Origin: Anastatus disparis
Lineage: Eukaryota > Arthropoda > Insecta > Hymenoptera > Eupelmidae
Length of the DNA stretch: 64,000 nt
Assembly (NCBI GenBank): GCA_017163975.1
Contig: JAFFSR010000301.1
Location: 1,655,001 to 1,719,000, forward strand
Direction of reading: 5' to 3'
The translations under genes were made by a program, and so were the position numbers. The notes below the pieces were generated by a model that was not told the DNA's origin, did not search any database, and saw only the letters and a program-made list of their open reading frames with translations. Below, piece after piece: positions 45,318 through 55,261 of the stretch (positions within the stretch are counted from its first letter, which is position 1; each line of letters begins with the position of its first letter).

Positions 45318-45658
45318 TGTTGTAATATGTAAATGTTGCGTCTTATATCTGTAAGCGTATCACCTTCTGTCGGTAAATGCGTACTCGACCATACATATGA
45401 ATCAGCAAATCAGCTGAGAAAGAGAGGCTCTAGTCGAGCTCAAGCAGTCTGTAAAACAGAGTCTAGCGAGCGCCATGTAGCGATAAAGACAAGCTCTTTA
45501 CAATAGCACATGTAAAGTAAAGCTCAGCCATTTGTAACGTATTAGATTAATAATTACTGTACTTAAAGATAATTAGAATATATATCAACCAGTTTAATAT
45601 TATTAAAAAAGGGTGTTTTCCTTTCCGATCCCGGAGCACAAAACCTCTATTCCCAACA
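45318..45658 (+). repeat. Copia 3' LTR
   Basis: 341 bp, same ends and sequence as the 5' LTR, preceded by the purine tract TTTAAGGAGGCG. Confidence 0.95.
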
Positions 45659-46092
45659 ACTATATATTTTTTTATAGTTCAGGATCAATCTGGAAAACTT
45701 GAAAAAGTCAAGAGAATAAACAAAAGAAATAGTAAGAGAGGAAACTGATGTGGTTAAAAGTCTCAAATTTTTCCTGTATATATTTTTATAGTTTTTTTAT
45801 AAAATGTTGTTTTTCTCAAAATTAGTAATTTATTTTTTCTGCAACTTTAAAATAGTTCATGCGATGAATGCCTTATCAAATCAAGCTGAAATTTTGAATA
45901 GTTCTTCTAATATACATAAATAAGAAAATTGTGGAACAAATTTTTAATCCGACTAGTGGAAATATGTTACTTTGATTTTTTATTAAAAAACAAATGTAAG
46001 ATTATTACATTTTCAAGTAAATATTTATAATAATTGTTAAAATATACTATACTATTTTTAATTTTTGATTTTGAACAATTTCATTCCACAAT

Positions 46093-46587
46093 CCCTAGTG
46101 GAAATCGAATCTGTGAATAACTGGGAATAACTGGGAATAACTGGGAATAACTGTTATAAACTGTTCAGTTTGAGACAGGAATAACAGTTATTCCCAGTTA
46201 TTCCCAGTTATTCACAGTTATTCACAGTTATTCCCAGTTATTTACAGTTTAGTTTAAAAATAATTTGAAAAATATAAATTTGAAAAAATGAAAAAAATAT
46301 ATATTTTTTTTATTTTTTTTTCTATTATAAATATATTTGGAAATAACTGTTATTCGTACCTCTGTTTTTTCAAATTATTTTTAAGCTATAAACTGTGAAT
46401 AACTGGGAATAACTGAGAATAACTGGGAATAACTGGGAATAACTGGGAATAACTGGGAATAACTGTTATTCCTGTCTCAAACTGAACAGTTTATAACAGT
46501 TATTCCCAGTTATTCACAGTTATTCCCAGTTATTTCCAGTTATTTCCAGTTATTCCCAGTTATTCACAGATTCGATTTCCACTAGGG
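46093..46587. mobile_element. Foldback element of AATAACTGGG repeats, complete copy
   Basis: The ends CCCTAGTGGAAATCGAATCT and its complement are exact for about 40 bp, with AT on each side (46,091-46,092 and 46,588-46,589). Each arm holds 10-bp AATAACTGGG units, a core CAGTTTGAGACAGGAATAAC, then units in the opposite sense. The centre is AT-rich with a long TATATATTTTT tract. No coding capacity. It sits in the 3' part of the TTAA-flanked transposon. Confidence 0.85.
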
Positions 46588-47051
46588 ATTATCTTTATTT
46601 TATATTTTAGATTATACATCTTTATCCGTAGACTTGGATATTGAATGATTCATTGCTTGAACTCTTTTGAATAAAGTCTTTTTTTCCTTGAATTCCCACT
46701 CATTTTTTTGAATGGTAGGAATAAAATTCACAATTTGAAACAATACAGGGTATTTTTTCAATTGTTATTATATATATTTTAATAAACAAAAGCTAAAGAA
46801 TTATTAATTAGCTTAATAAGAATAATAGTTTTGAAAGGGGGAGGCATCCTTAAATGATTATTTAATAGAGGGTAATACGAAGGTTACAATCTGTTTCTTA
46901 ACTTATAAAACTTAATAACTAATTTCGCCGCTATATGAAAAATATATTTGGTACATAAGTGCTTATATATATATTGATGTTTCTGTTTGGATAATGTTTT
47001 ATTTTAATTGTTCTTATTGTATTTTACTATTGTTATTTTATTCTTTATTAA

Positions 47052-47431
47052 GATGGGCCGAACTATCTGTCTTTGTCTAATAGCGTTTTTCATCATTTAT
47101 GTAAACACTATCCGGTATAACAAGAAAAAAATAGTAGCCCCCGCTAGATATTAGTATAATAAGTAAATTTTGTAATAACAACCGAATTTTTTCACTGCGT
47201 AGTTTTTGAATAATTAGAGACCTACCAAAAAAAGATAGGTTATATTCTAGATTGCTAGTAGGTCTCTAATTAGTCAAAAACTATGCGGTAAAAAATTTGG
47301 TTGTTATTACAAAATTTACTAATTATACTAATATCTAGCGGGGGCTGCTATTTTTTTCTTGTTATACCGGATAGTGTTTACATAAATGATGAAAAACGCT
47401 ATTAGACAAAGACAGATAGTTCGGCCCCTTC
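47052..47431. mobile_element. TTAA-flanked near-perfect palindrome
   Basis: Arms of about 170 bp begin GATGGGCCGAACTATCTGTC and pair with the complement ending GACAGATAGTTCGGCCCCTTC. TTAA lies at 47,048-47,051 and 47,432-47,435. Few mismatches separate the arms. No gene. Confidence 0.8.
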
Positions 47432-47439
47432 TTAATATT

Positions 47440-48424
47440 TAAATTTGTCATTATTACGTATAAAAATGCGTATTTTTTTAAAGTCATAAAAATTGATATT
47501 CCTCAAAGATTCTATTAATTATACAAGAAAAGGATATGAATAATTTTTTTATTTGAAAATGATTACTTATACTTATTTTTTCATAAATAATAATGATAAA
47601 AAGAAAAGAAAGTGTTTATTCATAATATTAAAATAATATTTTCTTTTAAGGTTTTTCTGTTTTTTCCGGATTAGTGATGCATTTTTTTGACGACAACTTT
47701 TATGGTCTGTCGAGACAGTTTTTATGACGAACGTCTGACTTCGGGCGGTAATTAGTCTATCGTTTAATTTTCTGTGAAACATGCGTTGAAAAGGTGTGTA
47801 CAAAAATTAGTTATCGTAGTTGTTTCTTTTTGGGTATGATTAAAGAAAAGGTCTCGTACAATCGTTTTGGTCGTATCGCTTTATAGGTACACTAACTTAA
47901 TCTTAAAAATACATAGGAATAGATAGAGCTATTTTAAAATGTGTGAGAAAATGTCTCGAAAATAAAATCATAATATGTTTTCTCACTTTGGAAACATTTT
48001 TTCACCTTATGCGTTATTTGAGCATCCTAATTATTTTGTGATTTGTTTTCTATCTTAACTCTCTTGTATTCATTAAGAATCCTAATGTAAAAAAAAAAAT
48101 TTAATAAAATTTTAGTTTTAAAATTTTAAATTAGGTGCAAAACTTTTATGTAAGAAAAATAAGAGAAAAATATTAAAAATAGCAAAAACAAAATTTTAAA
48201 AAACTTGGCCACAATTGTGCCGACGTTACAACGCTATAATAATTATTAAAATAAACATTTTTATTTACCTACAATCTATTGTAATAATTATATTTTTAAT
48301 ATATATATTAAAAAAATATTAATTTTATTTGATGAACAGTTATATAAATATTATATATTTATAATTGTATAACTAAAATTTTATTAAATTAAAATTGTAT
48401 TCAGTAATCATTCAGAGAATAAAG
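47440..48424. other. Spacer with an unassigned coding-like patch
   Basis: A GC-richer patch at about 47,660-47,880 reads on the minus strand as basic text (YTPFQRMFHRKLNDRLITA...) in a 76-codon frame ending at 47,573. I do not recognise it and cannot tell relic from chance. The rest is AT-rich. Confidence 0.3.
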
Positions 48425-48426
48425 TA

Positions 48427-48754
48427 GGGTAAGTGTATGAGTTATCGTGCCTTTGAGGTTAAGGCAGACACATTTCCGTCAAACAAATCTCATTATTTTT
48501 TAAAAGTTTTATAAACTGTTTATTTAAAGTAAAGCACATTATCTACGAATAAAACAAATTCCCTAAGTGAAAATTTAAAAACTATTAATTTGCTGATTGA
48601 ATTTACAAAGTTTATGCGATGTGTCAGTTTATCGTGTGTCGTCTGCTTACCATATAAATGCATACTTTTATTATCGTGCTTTGATTATCGACATAGCATG
48701 CTTTAACGTAGGGCACGATAACCGGGGAGGGCACGTTAACTCCCACACTTACCC
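48427..48754. mobile_element. TA-flanked MITE
   Basis: The ends GGGTAAGTGTATGAGTTATC and GTTAACTCCCACACTTACCC are imperfect inverted repeats, with TA on each side (48,425-48,426 and 48,755-48,756). Internal ATCGTGC and GGCACGATAA motifs are also inverted. Tc1/mariner-type duplication. Confidence 0.75.
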
Positions 48755-48901
48755 TATAAATTAGTTTTCATGAAAACATATTATTTAAAAAGTTACTAGT
48801 TAACAATTTTTTATAAATAACATACATTTAACCTTAATTACATTTTCATTTGTACACGTGTTTGTATTTAAATAAATTGTCATTTATATAAAAATTGTTA
48901 A

Positions 48902-49330
48902 GAGGCGGTCGGAACCAAATCGGTGACTTGCGGTATATATCAAGTCAGCATTTTTCGCTTTACGATAATATTTTGTATATTTTTATGGCTTAAACCATTT
49001 CAAATTATTCTTTATATACATGACTAGAGAAAATGACTATATTTTTACCATATGAATAAGTAAATAAATTATTATAAGCATTTATTACAAATATCAAACT
49101 GACTTGACATATACCGCATGCAAAAAACTGTCGTGTCGATTGTTAGGTGGCATTTTTCGCTTTATAACAATATTTTGTATATTTTTGTGGCTTTAACTAT
49201 TTTATATTATTCTTTATATACATGACTAGAGAAAATGACTATATTTTTACTATATTAATAAATGAATAAATTATTATAAGCATTTATTACAAGCACCGAA
49301 CTAAGTCACCGATTTGGTTCCGACCGCCTC
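48902..49330. mobile_element. TTAA-flanked MITE with internal direct duplication
   Basis: The ends GAGGCGGTCGGAACCAAATC and the complement are exact for about 28 bp, with TTAA at 48,898-48,901 and 49,331-49,334. Inside, a segment of about 145 bp (GCATTTTTCGCTTTA ... GCATTTATTACAA) is present twice in direct orientation (about 48,950 and 49,150). Confidence 0.85.
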
Positions 49331-49459
49331 TTAACAATTAAATATATTAAAATTACATTTCAATATATTAAAAATATATTTACCTTAATTACATTTTCAT
49401 TTGTACACGTGCTTGTATTTAAATAAATTGTCATTTATATAAAAATTGTTAACAATTAA

Positions 49460-49682
49460 CCCTTTCAGTCATGCGATTTAATTCACTTTTTTCGTATGTA
49501 TTTGTTTATAATAATAATTAATAGTTATAAATTTATAAAATATCATCAGCATTATAAATAGTAAGGCTATGTGTATCTGAAAATACAAAAAATCCAAGAA
49601 TCAAGCATGATATTGCAAAAATATTGAGGTAAAAAAAAAGAAAATTAGGTAGCCGATATATCGGCTCCTGTGACTGTAAGGG
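49460..49682. mobile_element. TTAA-flanked MITE, piggyBac-like ends
   Basis: The ends CCCTTTCAGTCATG and the complement of CCCTTACAGTCACAGG are flanked by TTAA (49,456-49,459 and 49,683-49,686). CCCTT ends plus TTAA resemble piggyBac-type elements. An internal palindrome AGCCGATATATCGGCT lies near the right end. Confidence 0.8.
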
Positions 49683-49810
49683 TTAAATATATTAAAATTA
49701 CATTTCAATATATTAAAAATATATTTACCTTAATTAAATTTTCATTTGTACACGTGTTTGTATTTAAATAAATTGTCATTTATATAAAAATTGTTAGCAA
49801 TTAAATATAA

Positions 49811-51000
49811 TGAAATTCATTTTATTAAAGCAATAATATTTTTAATAAGAGAAACATATCAATTTTTAAAATATATCAAATTACCTCATTTGAAAAATTA
49901 TCATTACATGATATAAAAATATTTTTTTTAATATCGTTTGAACATAAATTTTATGAAATACAATTTAAAAAAATTATTTATTAGATATTAAATTTTTTTT
50001 AATATTCAATTATAAAGATAGGAAAATATACGAAATATGAATAAATTTTTCTGATTATGTCTATAATTATGAATTTATATTTATGAACTGTCTAGATAGA
50101 AGTAAAATTTCCCTTAAAAAAGTAAACATTTCAAAAGAAAATTTACTTATTATTTGCGAAACATTTATTATAAATGCGGAAAAAAATAATATTCTGTAAT
50201 ATCATTCTAAAATTTGTATTAAATATGATACAAATCATTGATAGTACAATTATTTCATTATGTTGAATTTGTTGTCAAAGTTAGATTATATTTTACTATA
50301 AGAAGATATGAAAATTAACTGTCTTTCCATTCTATTACTGAATTTCCATAAAAGGAATGTATTAACTTGTAGTATGTACCATGATGATTATTTATTTAAA
50401 TTTTCAAATTATTCCAGTCATTAGTTTTCAAGATATTTAGATTTCTGATTCCAAATAGAAAAATTTTAGTAAAGAATATTGGAACCCAAACTTCTCAATA
50501 ACTAATAGATTTATTTAAAAATTTAACTGAATAATCTTTGTAATATGTTAATGCATCTCTTTATTCAAAATTTCGAAATACAATGGAAATATAGTCAATA
50601 TTTATGGGTGCAAGTGTACTGTCCATTTTACATCTCCTTAAATAATTTATATTTATAAAATTTACATAATATTATATAAAAACTATTTAAATGATAATCA
50701 TATATTTAATATTATCTAAACTATGAATAAAAAGTTTAAAAAATTATTAGTGATAACTTATAAATAGTTATGTTATTTTATTAAATACATTTCCAACTTA
50801 AATAATTAACTTCATGTTAAAACTAAATTCAATTAGCATTCAATACCACAAGTTATTTAAAAAATTTACCATTATTCAAAGTTATTAAAAAGTTATTTAT
50901 AAAAATTATTCCCATATCAAAATTTCAAAATTCAATTAATTTTATTTTTATTCTTTACATTAGAGAATTAGTTTTGATGTTGAAATTTTTTTTTGATATG

Positions 51001-51050
<50 letters not shown>

Positions 51051-51211
51051 TTCTCAGTCAAAAAAATATAATTTTAATAAAAAAAATATTTATTTTTCTA
51101 GCCTTCTTACATATTTTTATTTCTTAAATAGTTATAAGTAATTGAAAAAAGTTGAAAAATTCCACGAATTTAAAAACTATTAAATACGGTAAAAAAATAG
51201 AAAAAAATGAC
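49811..51211. other. AT-rich spacer with (TA)n tract
   Basis: No gene or transposon was recognised. A TA microsatellite occupies about 51,005-51,047. Confidence 0.5.
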
Positions 51212-51215
51212 TTAA

Positions 51216-51612
51216 GGAGGATCCTCATATCGACACAGAGTTCTACCTTATCTACATTTGAATTATACATTTTAATAAAAATGTAACTGTTCATGGCTAC
51301 AATTTATGGTAGAGGCACATTCTTAACATTCTAAAGAATTCATTGCAGTGATGAAAGACAATGTAAGGGTAATAATAAAGACGAAAACTGCATAATACGA
51401 TTATCTATGACTAGATTGGATGGCTCATCGTATTATGCAGTTTTCGTCTCTATTATTACCCTTACATTGTCTTTCATCACTGCAATGAATTCTTTAGAAT
51501 GTTAAGAATGTGCCTCTACCATAAATTGTAGCCATGAACAGTTACATTTTTATTAAAATGTATAATTCAAATGTAGATAAGGTAGAACTCTATGTCGGTA
51601 TGAGGATCCCCC
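51216..51612. mobile_element. TTAA-flanked near-perfect palindrome, ~190-bp arms
   Basis: It starts GGAGGATCCTCATATCGACA and ends TGTCGGTATGAGGATCCCCC, with TTAA at 51,212-51,215 and 51,613-51,616. The arms (TCTACCTTATCTACATTTGA, CATTGCAGTGATGAAAGACA, CATAATACGA) match almost base for base around a loop of about 30 bp. The small arm divergence suggests a young element. Confidence 0.85.
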
Positions 51613-51907
51613 TTAAAAAATTTTACAGCACAAAACAAAATTGATATTTTATCTTCACTTTAATTTCTTTTTTAATTTTTTATTCTATGTTTCTATTAAA
51701 AATGATTTTTTTACTAAAAATTTTCCGGAAACTTTGGTACTGTACATTTCTGTAAATTTTATTTTAGAAACTAGAAAGTTTTGATGCTTCGTTTTTTATA
51801 TCGATGAACCCTTATGAGCTACGCATAAACATTTCTTGTATACTTTACACACAAAAGCTAAGACTATCATATATTTCATTCACAAAAAAAGGGTATTTCA
51901 ATATTAA

Positions 51908-52292
51908 GAGCAGGCCGGATTCGCTGTCCTCGTCTAATTGGCATTTTTGTTATTCACTCAAGTTTTAATCGGTGTATCTTCAATTTAAAGGTCGAGCGCA
52001 ATAGATATTATTATTATGAACATCTCTGCACAAGAAAAAAAATATCTACCGGTTTGTTTTTGAGAAAAGTAAGTAACGCGAAAATATTATAAACATAAAC
52101 TTTTACTTTGGCGTTACTTACTTTTCTCAAAAACAAACCGGTAGATATTTTTTTTCTTGTGCATATATATTCATAATAATAATATCTATTGCGCTCGACC
52201 TTTAATTTGAAGATACACCGATTAAAACTTGAGTAAATAACAAACAACTCAATTGTTACTCGGTCGGTATCAGGTTCTACTCCGACCTACCG
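51908..52292. mobile_element. Palindromic MITE (AGCAGGCCGGA ends), copy 1
   Basis: The inverted arms share TCAAGTTTTAATCGGTGTATCT, AATAGATATTATTATTATGA and ACCGGTTTGTTTTTGAGAAA. Outer ends are AGCAGGCCGGATTCG and the complement of GGTAGGTCGGAGTAG. TTAA is found on each side in this copy. The right arm reads GGTATCAGGTTCTACTCC, resembling a Pol III B box. Confidence 0.75.
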
Positions 52293-52329
52293 TTAAAATT
52301 TAACTGTCAAAGTCTAAACAGTCACAGCC

Positions 52330-52990
52330 AAGATTTGACAGACATAGTTACTTGAACAACTAATGTATTACTACTTAGTGAAACGTGGGTGGCTAACAAT
52401 GAAAATATAGATATACCTAATTTCAATTGCATTGTTAAATATAAAAGAGATAATTTTCGAGCGGGTGGAGTTGAAAGATACCATAATAAAGATGATGCAG
52501 CTAATACCCTCACACCGAATATGGAAATACGTATGTCAAATGCTAATGATATAAATGTTAAACATACAATTGGAGGAGATATTTGTTCAGCGGTGTGCAA
52601 AACGGAAAATGGTGTTGAAATAGTCATGGTAGTCATCTATATATCGCCAAACTCAAAAATGTCAGATATACAATATTTATTCAGAGTTCATTGATGCAGC
52701 ATAATGAAGAAAATTCTCAATACTTTATAAAGATACTCATAAACTTCCTCTGATTTTGGCTGGTGACTTCAACGTTAACTTTGTGGATGAAAAATCAAAG
52801 GCACTTACAATATTTCTTTCGGATAAATTCAATTTAATTATCAACAATAATTCAGCAGAATCTACAAAAGACATGGTACTTCCATAGATGCTATTTTCTC
52901 AAGATATTTAGAAAAAATAGAGTCACAAACCTATATATCTTATTTCAGTTACCATAAACCTATAATTTCTATGATAGAATACGATGATTA
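52330..52990 (+). pseudogene. AP-type endonuclease fragment of a retroelement or Helentron
   Basis: This enzyme class nicks target DNA. Reading LLLSETWVANNENIDIPNFN, RDNFRAGGVERY, GGDICSAVCKTENG, VVIYISPNSKMSDI, then after a frame break LPLILAGDFNVNFVDEKS, and after another TSIDAIFSRYLE and ISYFSYHKPI. The SETW, GDFN and SYHKPI blocks belong to the exonuclease-endonuclease-phosphatase fold. No reverse transcriptase or helicase follows. The sequence style resembles endonucleases found both in LINEs and beside Pif1 helicases in Helentrons; I cannot decide between them. At least two frameshifts. The open 101 codons at 52,389-52,694 are part of it. Confidence 0.65.
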
Positions 52991-53555
52991 GATAAATAAA
53001 TTATGTAAATAATATTTTTTTAATTCTAATTTAAAAATTAGTATACGTATGAAAATATGCATTTGTATTTATAATATTATAATCTTAATATATTTTTTTG
53101 GCAAGAAATTTTCAACAATAATTTTATTATTTTCTCTCATTATCTTCCTCGGTTTATTAGTATGTGTGTATATTTATATAGTTGTTATTAATTACTACAT
53201 TAGCAACAAAAAATAAAAATTTAATAAAATTTTTGTATTTTTCTGTTTACCATGCACATGACAACAATTACGTTTACCTAAATATGTTTTTTTAATAATT
53301 GATATTGATAAACTATGTTATTAATATATTTTTAAATACATAATACATCGAATGAAAAATAACGTTTTCATTAAAAAATTAATTATAATTTTTGCAAATG
53401 TCACACTTCCTAATTTCTATATGTATACTGGAAGCATAGCTTCTGTCGGCCACTCCCCACGACTGCCACTCCCATTTTTTTTAATTTTTTAAATTATTTA
53501 TCTTACTTATTAAATTAATTTAAATAATATTTGAAAGAAAACTCAGAAAAAAAAT
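52991..53555. other. Spacer, nothing recognised
   Basis: AT-rich sequence without open frames or inverted repeats that I could see. Confidence 0.4.
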
Positions 53556-53636
53556 CTTACCTTTGTTGGGATCGAACCGTCCATCGCGAAGACGTGAAGC
53601 GTGAACGTTACCGACTGCGCTATGCTAACATGTTAC
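53556..53636 (-). tRNA. tRNA-like sequence (probable SINE head or tRNA pseudogene)
   Basis: On the minus strand TAGCGCAGTCGGTAACG matches a tRNA D-arm/A box (53,622-53,606) and GGTTCGATCCC matches a B box (53,578-53,568). T8 follows downstream at 53,554-53,547. Spacing between the boxes is about 30 bp, as in a tRNA. The acceptor ends do not pair convincingly and the anticodon arm is irregular, so a functional tRNA is unlikely. Confidence 0.5.
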
Positions 53637-53639
53637 GCG

Positions 53640-54734
53640 ATATACTTCGAATCGTCTTCATATGTTATCGAAGATACTTTGAATTTAATTAAAAATTTTG
53701 AGGTTAAGTTTTCGAATTAAAACCAGACGAATCGAATATACTACTTAAAATAAAACTTTTTAGTATATATGTTCCAAGGACTTTATGCTTTTCGATTTTA
53801 CATTATTATTTACTATCAGGGCAGTAAATTTTGGTATCTTTATAGATGAAATTAATAGGTTAATCAACAAAATTTACTAACTTGTGTAGTAAAAATTATT
53901 TCTACAATTTTTACTATATCATGTAGCAATTTTTGTTGAATATCAATACTACTTTTTCATGTGTTTTGTAGTAAAAAATATTACATACATAAGAATTATT
54001 TGTCGAAATTAAGTAATATTTTTCATAAAACGAGTACGTCACAACGTTATTAGTAATTTTACATATTTTTGCACTAAACTTTATCCAGACATTTTTCTTA
54101 GTGTAGTTTTTTTTTGTAACAGAAACTTATCTGATACAAAAAAAACTATAAGAATAAATAATTTTAGTTTTTTATTCGACAATCGATACATTGTAAGTAT
54201 ATTTAATTCTTGATGATTCTAAAAAAACAATTTTCGACATTCTACCTGAGATACGCAACTTCGTTACTCCTTTATGGCTCTCATGGCAAAAAATAAAGTT
54301 TGCAACTGATATGAAAAGACTTTTTTATAAAACTTCTCGTTTCGTAAGTAAAGCCTTTTCATACCCATTACAAAATACACTATTTTTTAAGAAATAAATA
54401 TGAGTAAAGAGTAAACATTGCATTAATATATAAAACATGAAATACTCAGTATTTATTTTTGAATAAAATATTGATACTACCAAGAGAGAAAAACTATGAA
54501 AATTATAAATAAGTTGATTTTATTAAATATCTAATATCTCGTAACTGGATTTTAAAATTTTCTTGACGATCTCTTGAATTTCGGGTAAAGGTGTAGATTA
54601 AGCGTGAGTTAGGCAACCGAGTATACCCACAGAAGGGTCGAAGAGGGCGTAACCCAGCATTCCTTGGTAAATTAACTTAGCAGGCAGGAGCAAAAGAGAG
54701 TACGAGTCGCTGCCAAATATTCATTTAAAAAGGT
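53640..54734. other. Spacer, nothing recognised
   Basis: AT-rich; a GC-richer patch at 54,570-54,720 could not be assigned. Confidence 0.4.
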
Positions 54735-54970
54735 AAATGCAATTTTGCTGTTTTACGTGATTGAGATAATGCAGCTCGATTAACGTCCCTATGGCTTGCG
54801 AGTTCTCGCTTTTCGATTTCCTTCTTATAGCCCTTGACTTTTTACGATCTATCTTCTTCTATCACTTATATGGTCTTTGCTACTTTCTCTTCTACAGCTT
54901 GCCTCTTTTGTATTACAGTAGCTAACTTATCATTAACGAAATTCGATCCCATTCTCAGCGAAGAATAGAA
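54735..54970 (-). pseudogene. Unassigned coding-like stretch
   Basis: On the minus strand one frame gives about 75 codons with only two stops: MGSNFVNDKLATVIQKRQAV ... KGYKKEIEKRELASHRDVNR ... SQSRKTAKLHLPF. It is basic, helix-prone and GC-richer than its surroundings, which suggests decayed coding sequence. I recognise no family. Confidence 0.25.
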
Positions 54971-55261
54971 AAAAAAAATAACTCAAGCTTACACAGCAGC
55001 TCATTTAATCCTAAGGATTATTAAGAAAAATTTCATAATAAATTATATTTATCTATTTTATTATTTTAAATAGTTCTTTCTTAATCATTATTAAATATTA
55101 TATGTAAGATAATTATTATTAACATTTCATTTCTACACTGAAAAAAATGTTCTTGAATCAAGCGAATATATTTTCTAGAAAATGACTATATTTAATATAA
55201 ATAGGTTTGTCTTACTTCAAATATATATTCCTTAATTCGAAGGAATATTTTCTTAATTTAA

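Larger units (their letters stand above)
40101..45658 (+). mobile_element. Copia-type LTR retrotransposon, young insertion
   Basis: 5,558 bp, flanked by the 5-bp duplication ACTAT (40,096-40,100 and 45,659-45,663). Two 341-bp LTRs look identical by eye. A primer-binding-type sequence (TGGCAGCAG) follows the 5' LTR and a purine tract (AAGGAGGCG) precedes the 3' LTR. Domain order is gag knuckle, protease, integrase, reverse transcriptase, RNase H, which defines Copia (integrase before reverse transcriptase). It inserted just downstream of the DNA transposon's transposase. Two frame breaks in gag are its only visible damage. Confidence 0.95.
37618..46849 (+). mobile_element. TTAA-flanked DNA transposon with Kolobok/Mutator-type transposase
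   Basis: The ends GGATGCCGTC (37,618) and the complement of GGATGCCTCC (46,849) are flanked by TTAA (37,614-37,617 and 46,850-46,853). Between them is a transposase gene (38,219-40,038). A Copia element (40,101-45,658, plus a 5-bp duplication) and a foldback element (46,093-46,587, plus 2 bp) inserted later. Without them the transposon is about 3.2 kb. TTAA duplications are typical of Kolobok and piggyBac; the protein resembles the Mutator-like domain group and not piggyBac, so Kolobok is favoured. The short terminal repeat (7 exact bases) limits certainty. Confidence 0.6.
48820..49800. repeat. Three tandem ~135-bp units, two carrying MITEs
   Basis: The unit (TTAATTACATTTTCATTTGT, ACACGTGTTTGTATTTAAAT, AATTGTTAACAATTAAATAT) occurs at about 48,833-48,901, 49,331-49,459 and 49,683-49,810. 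MITEs at 48,902 and 49,460 sit between the units. Confidence 0.75.

Noticed and set aside
46093..46587. Regular short repeats with spacers, superficially CRISPR-like
   Set aside because: The units are 10 bp and contiguous without unique spacers, the orientation inverts midway, there are no cas genes and the DNA is eukaryotic.
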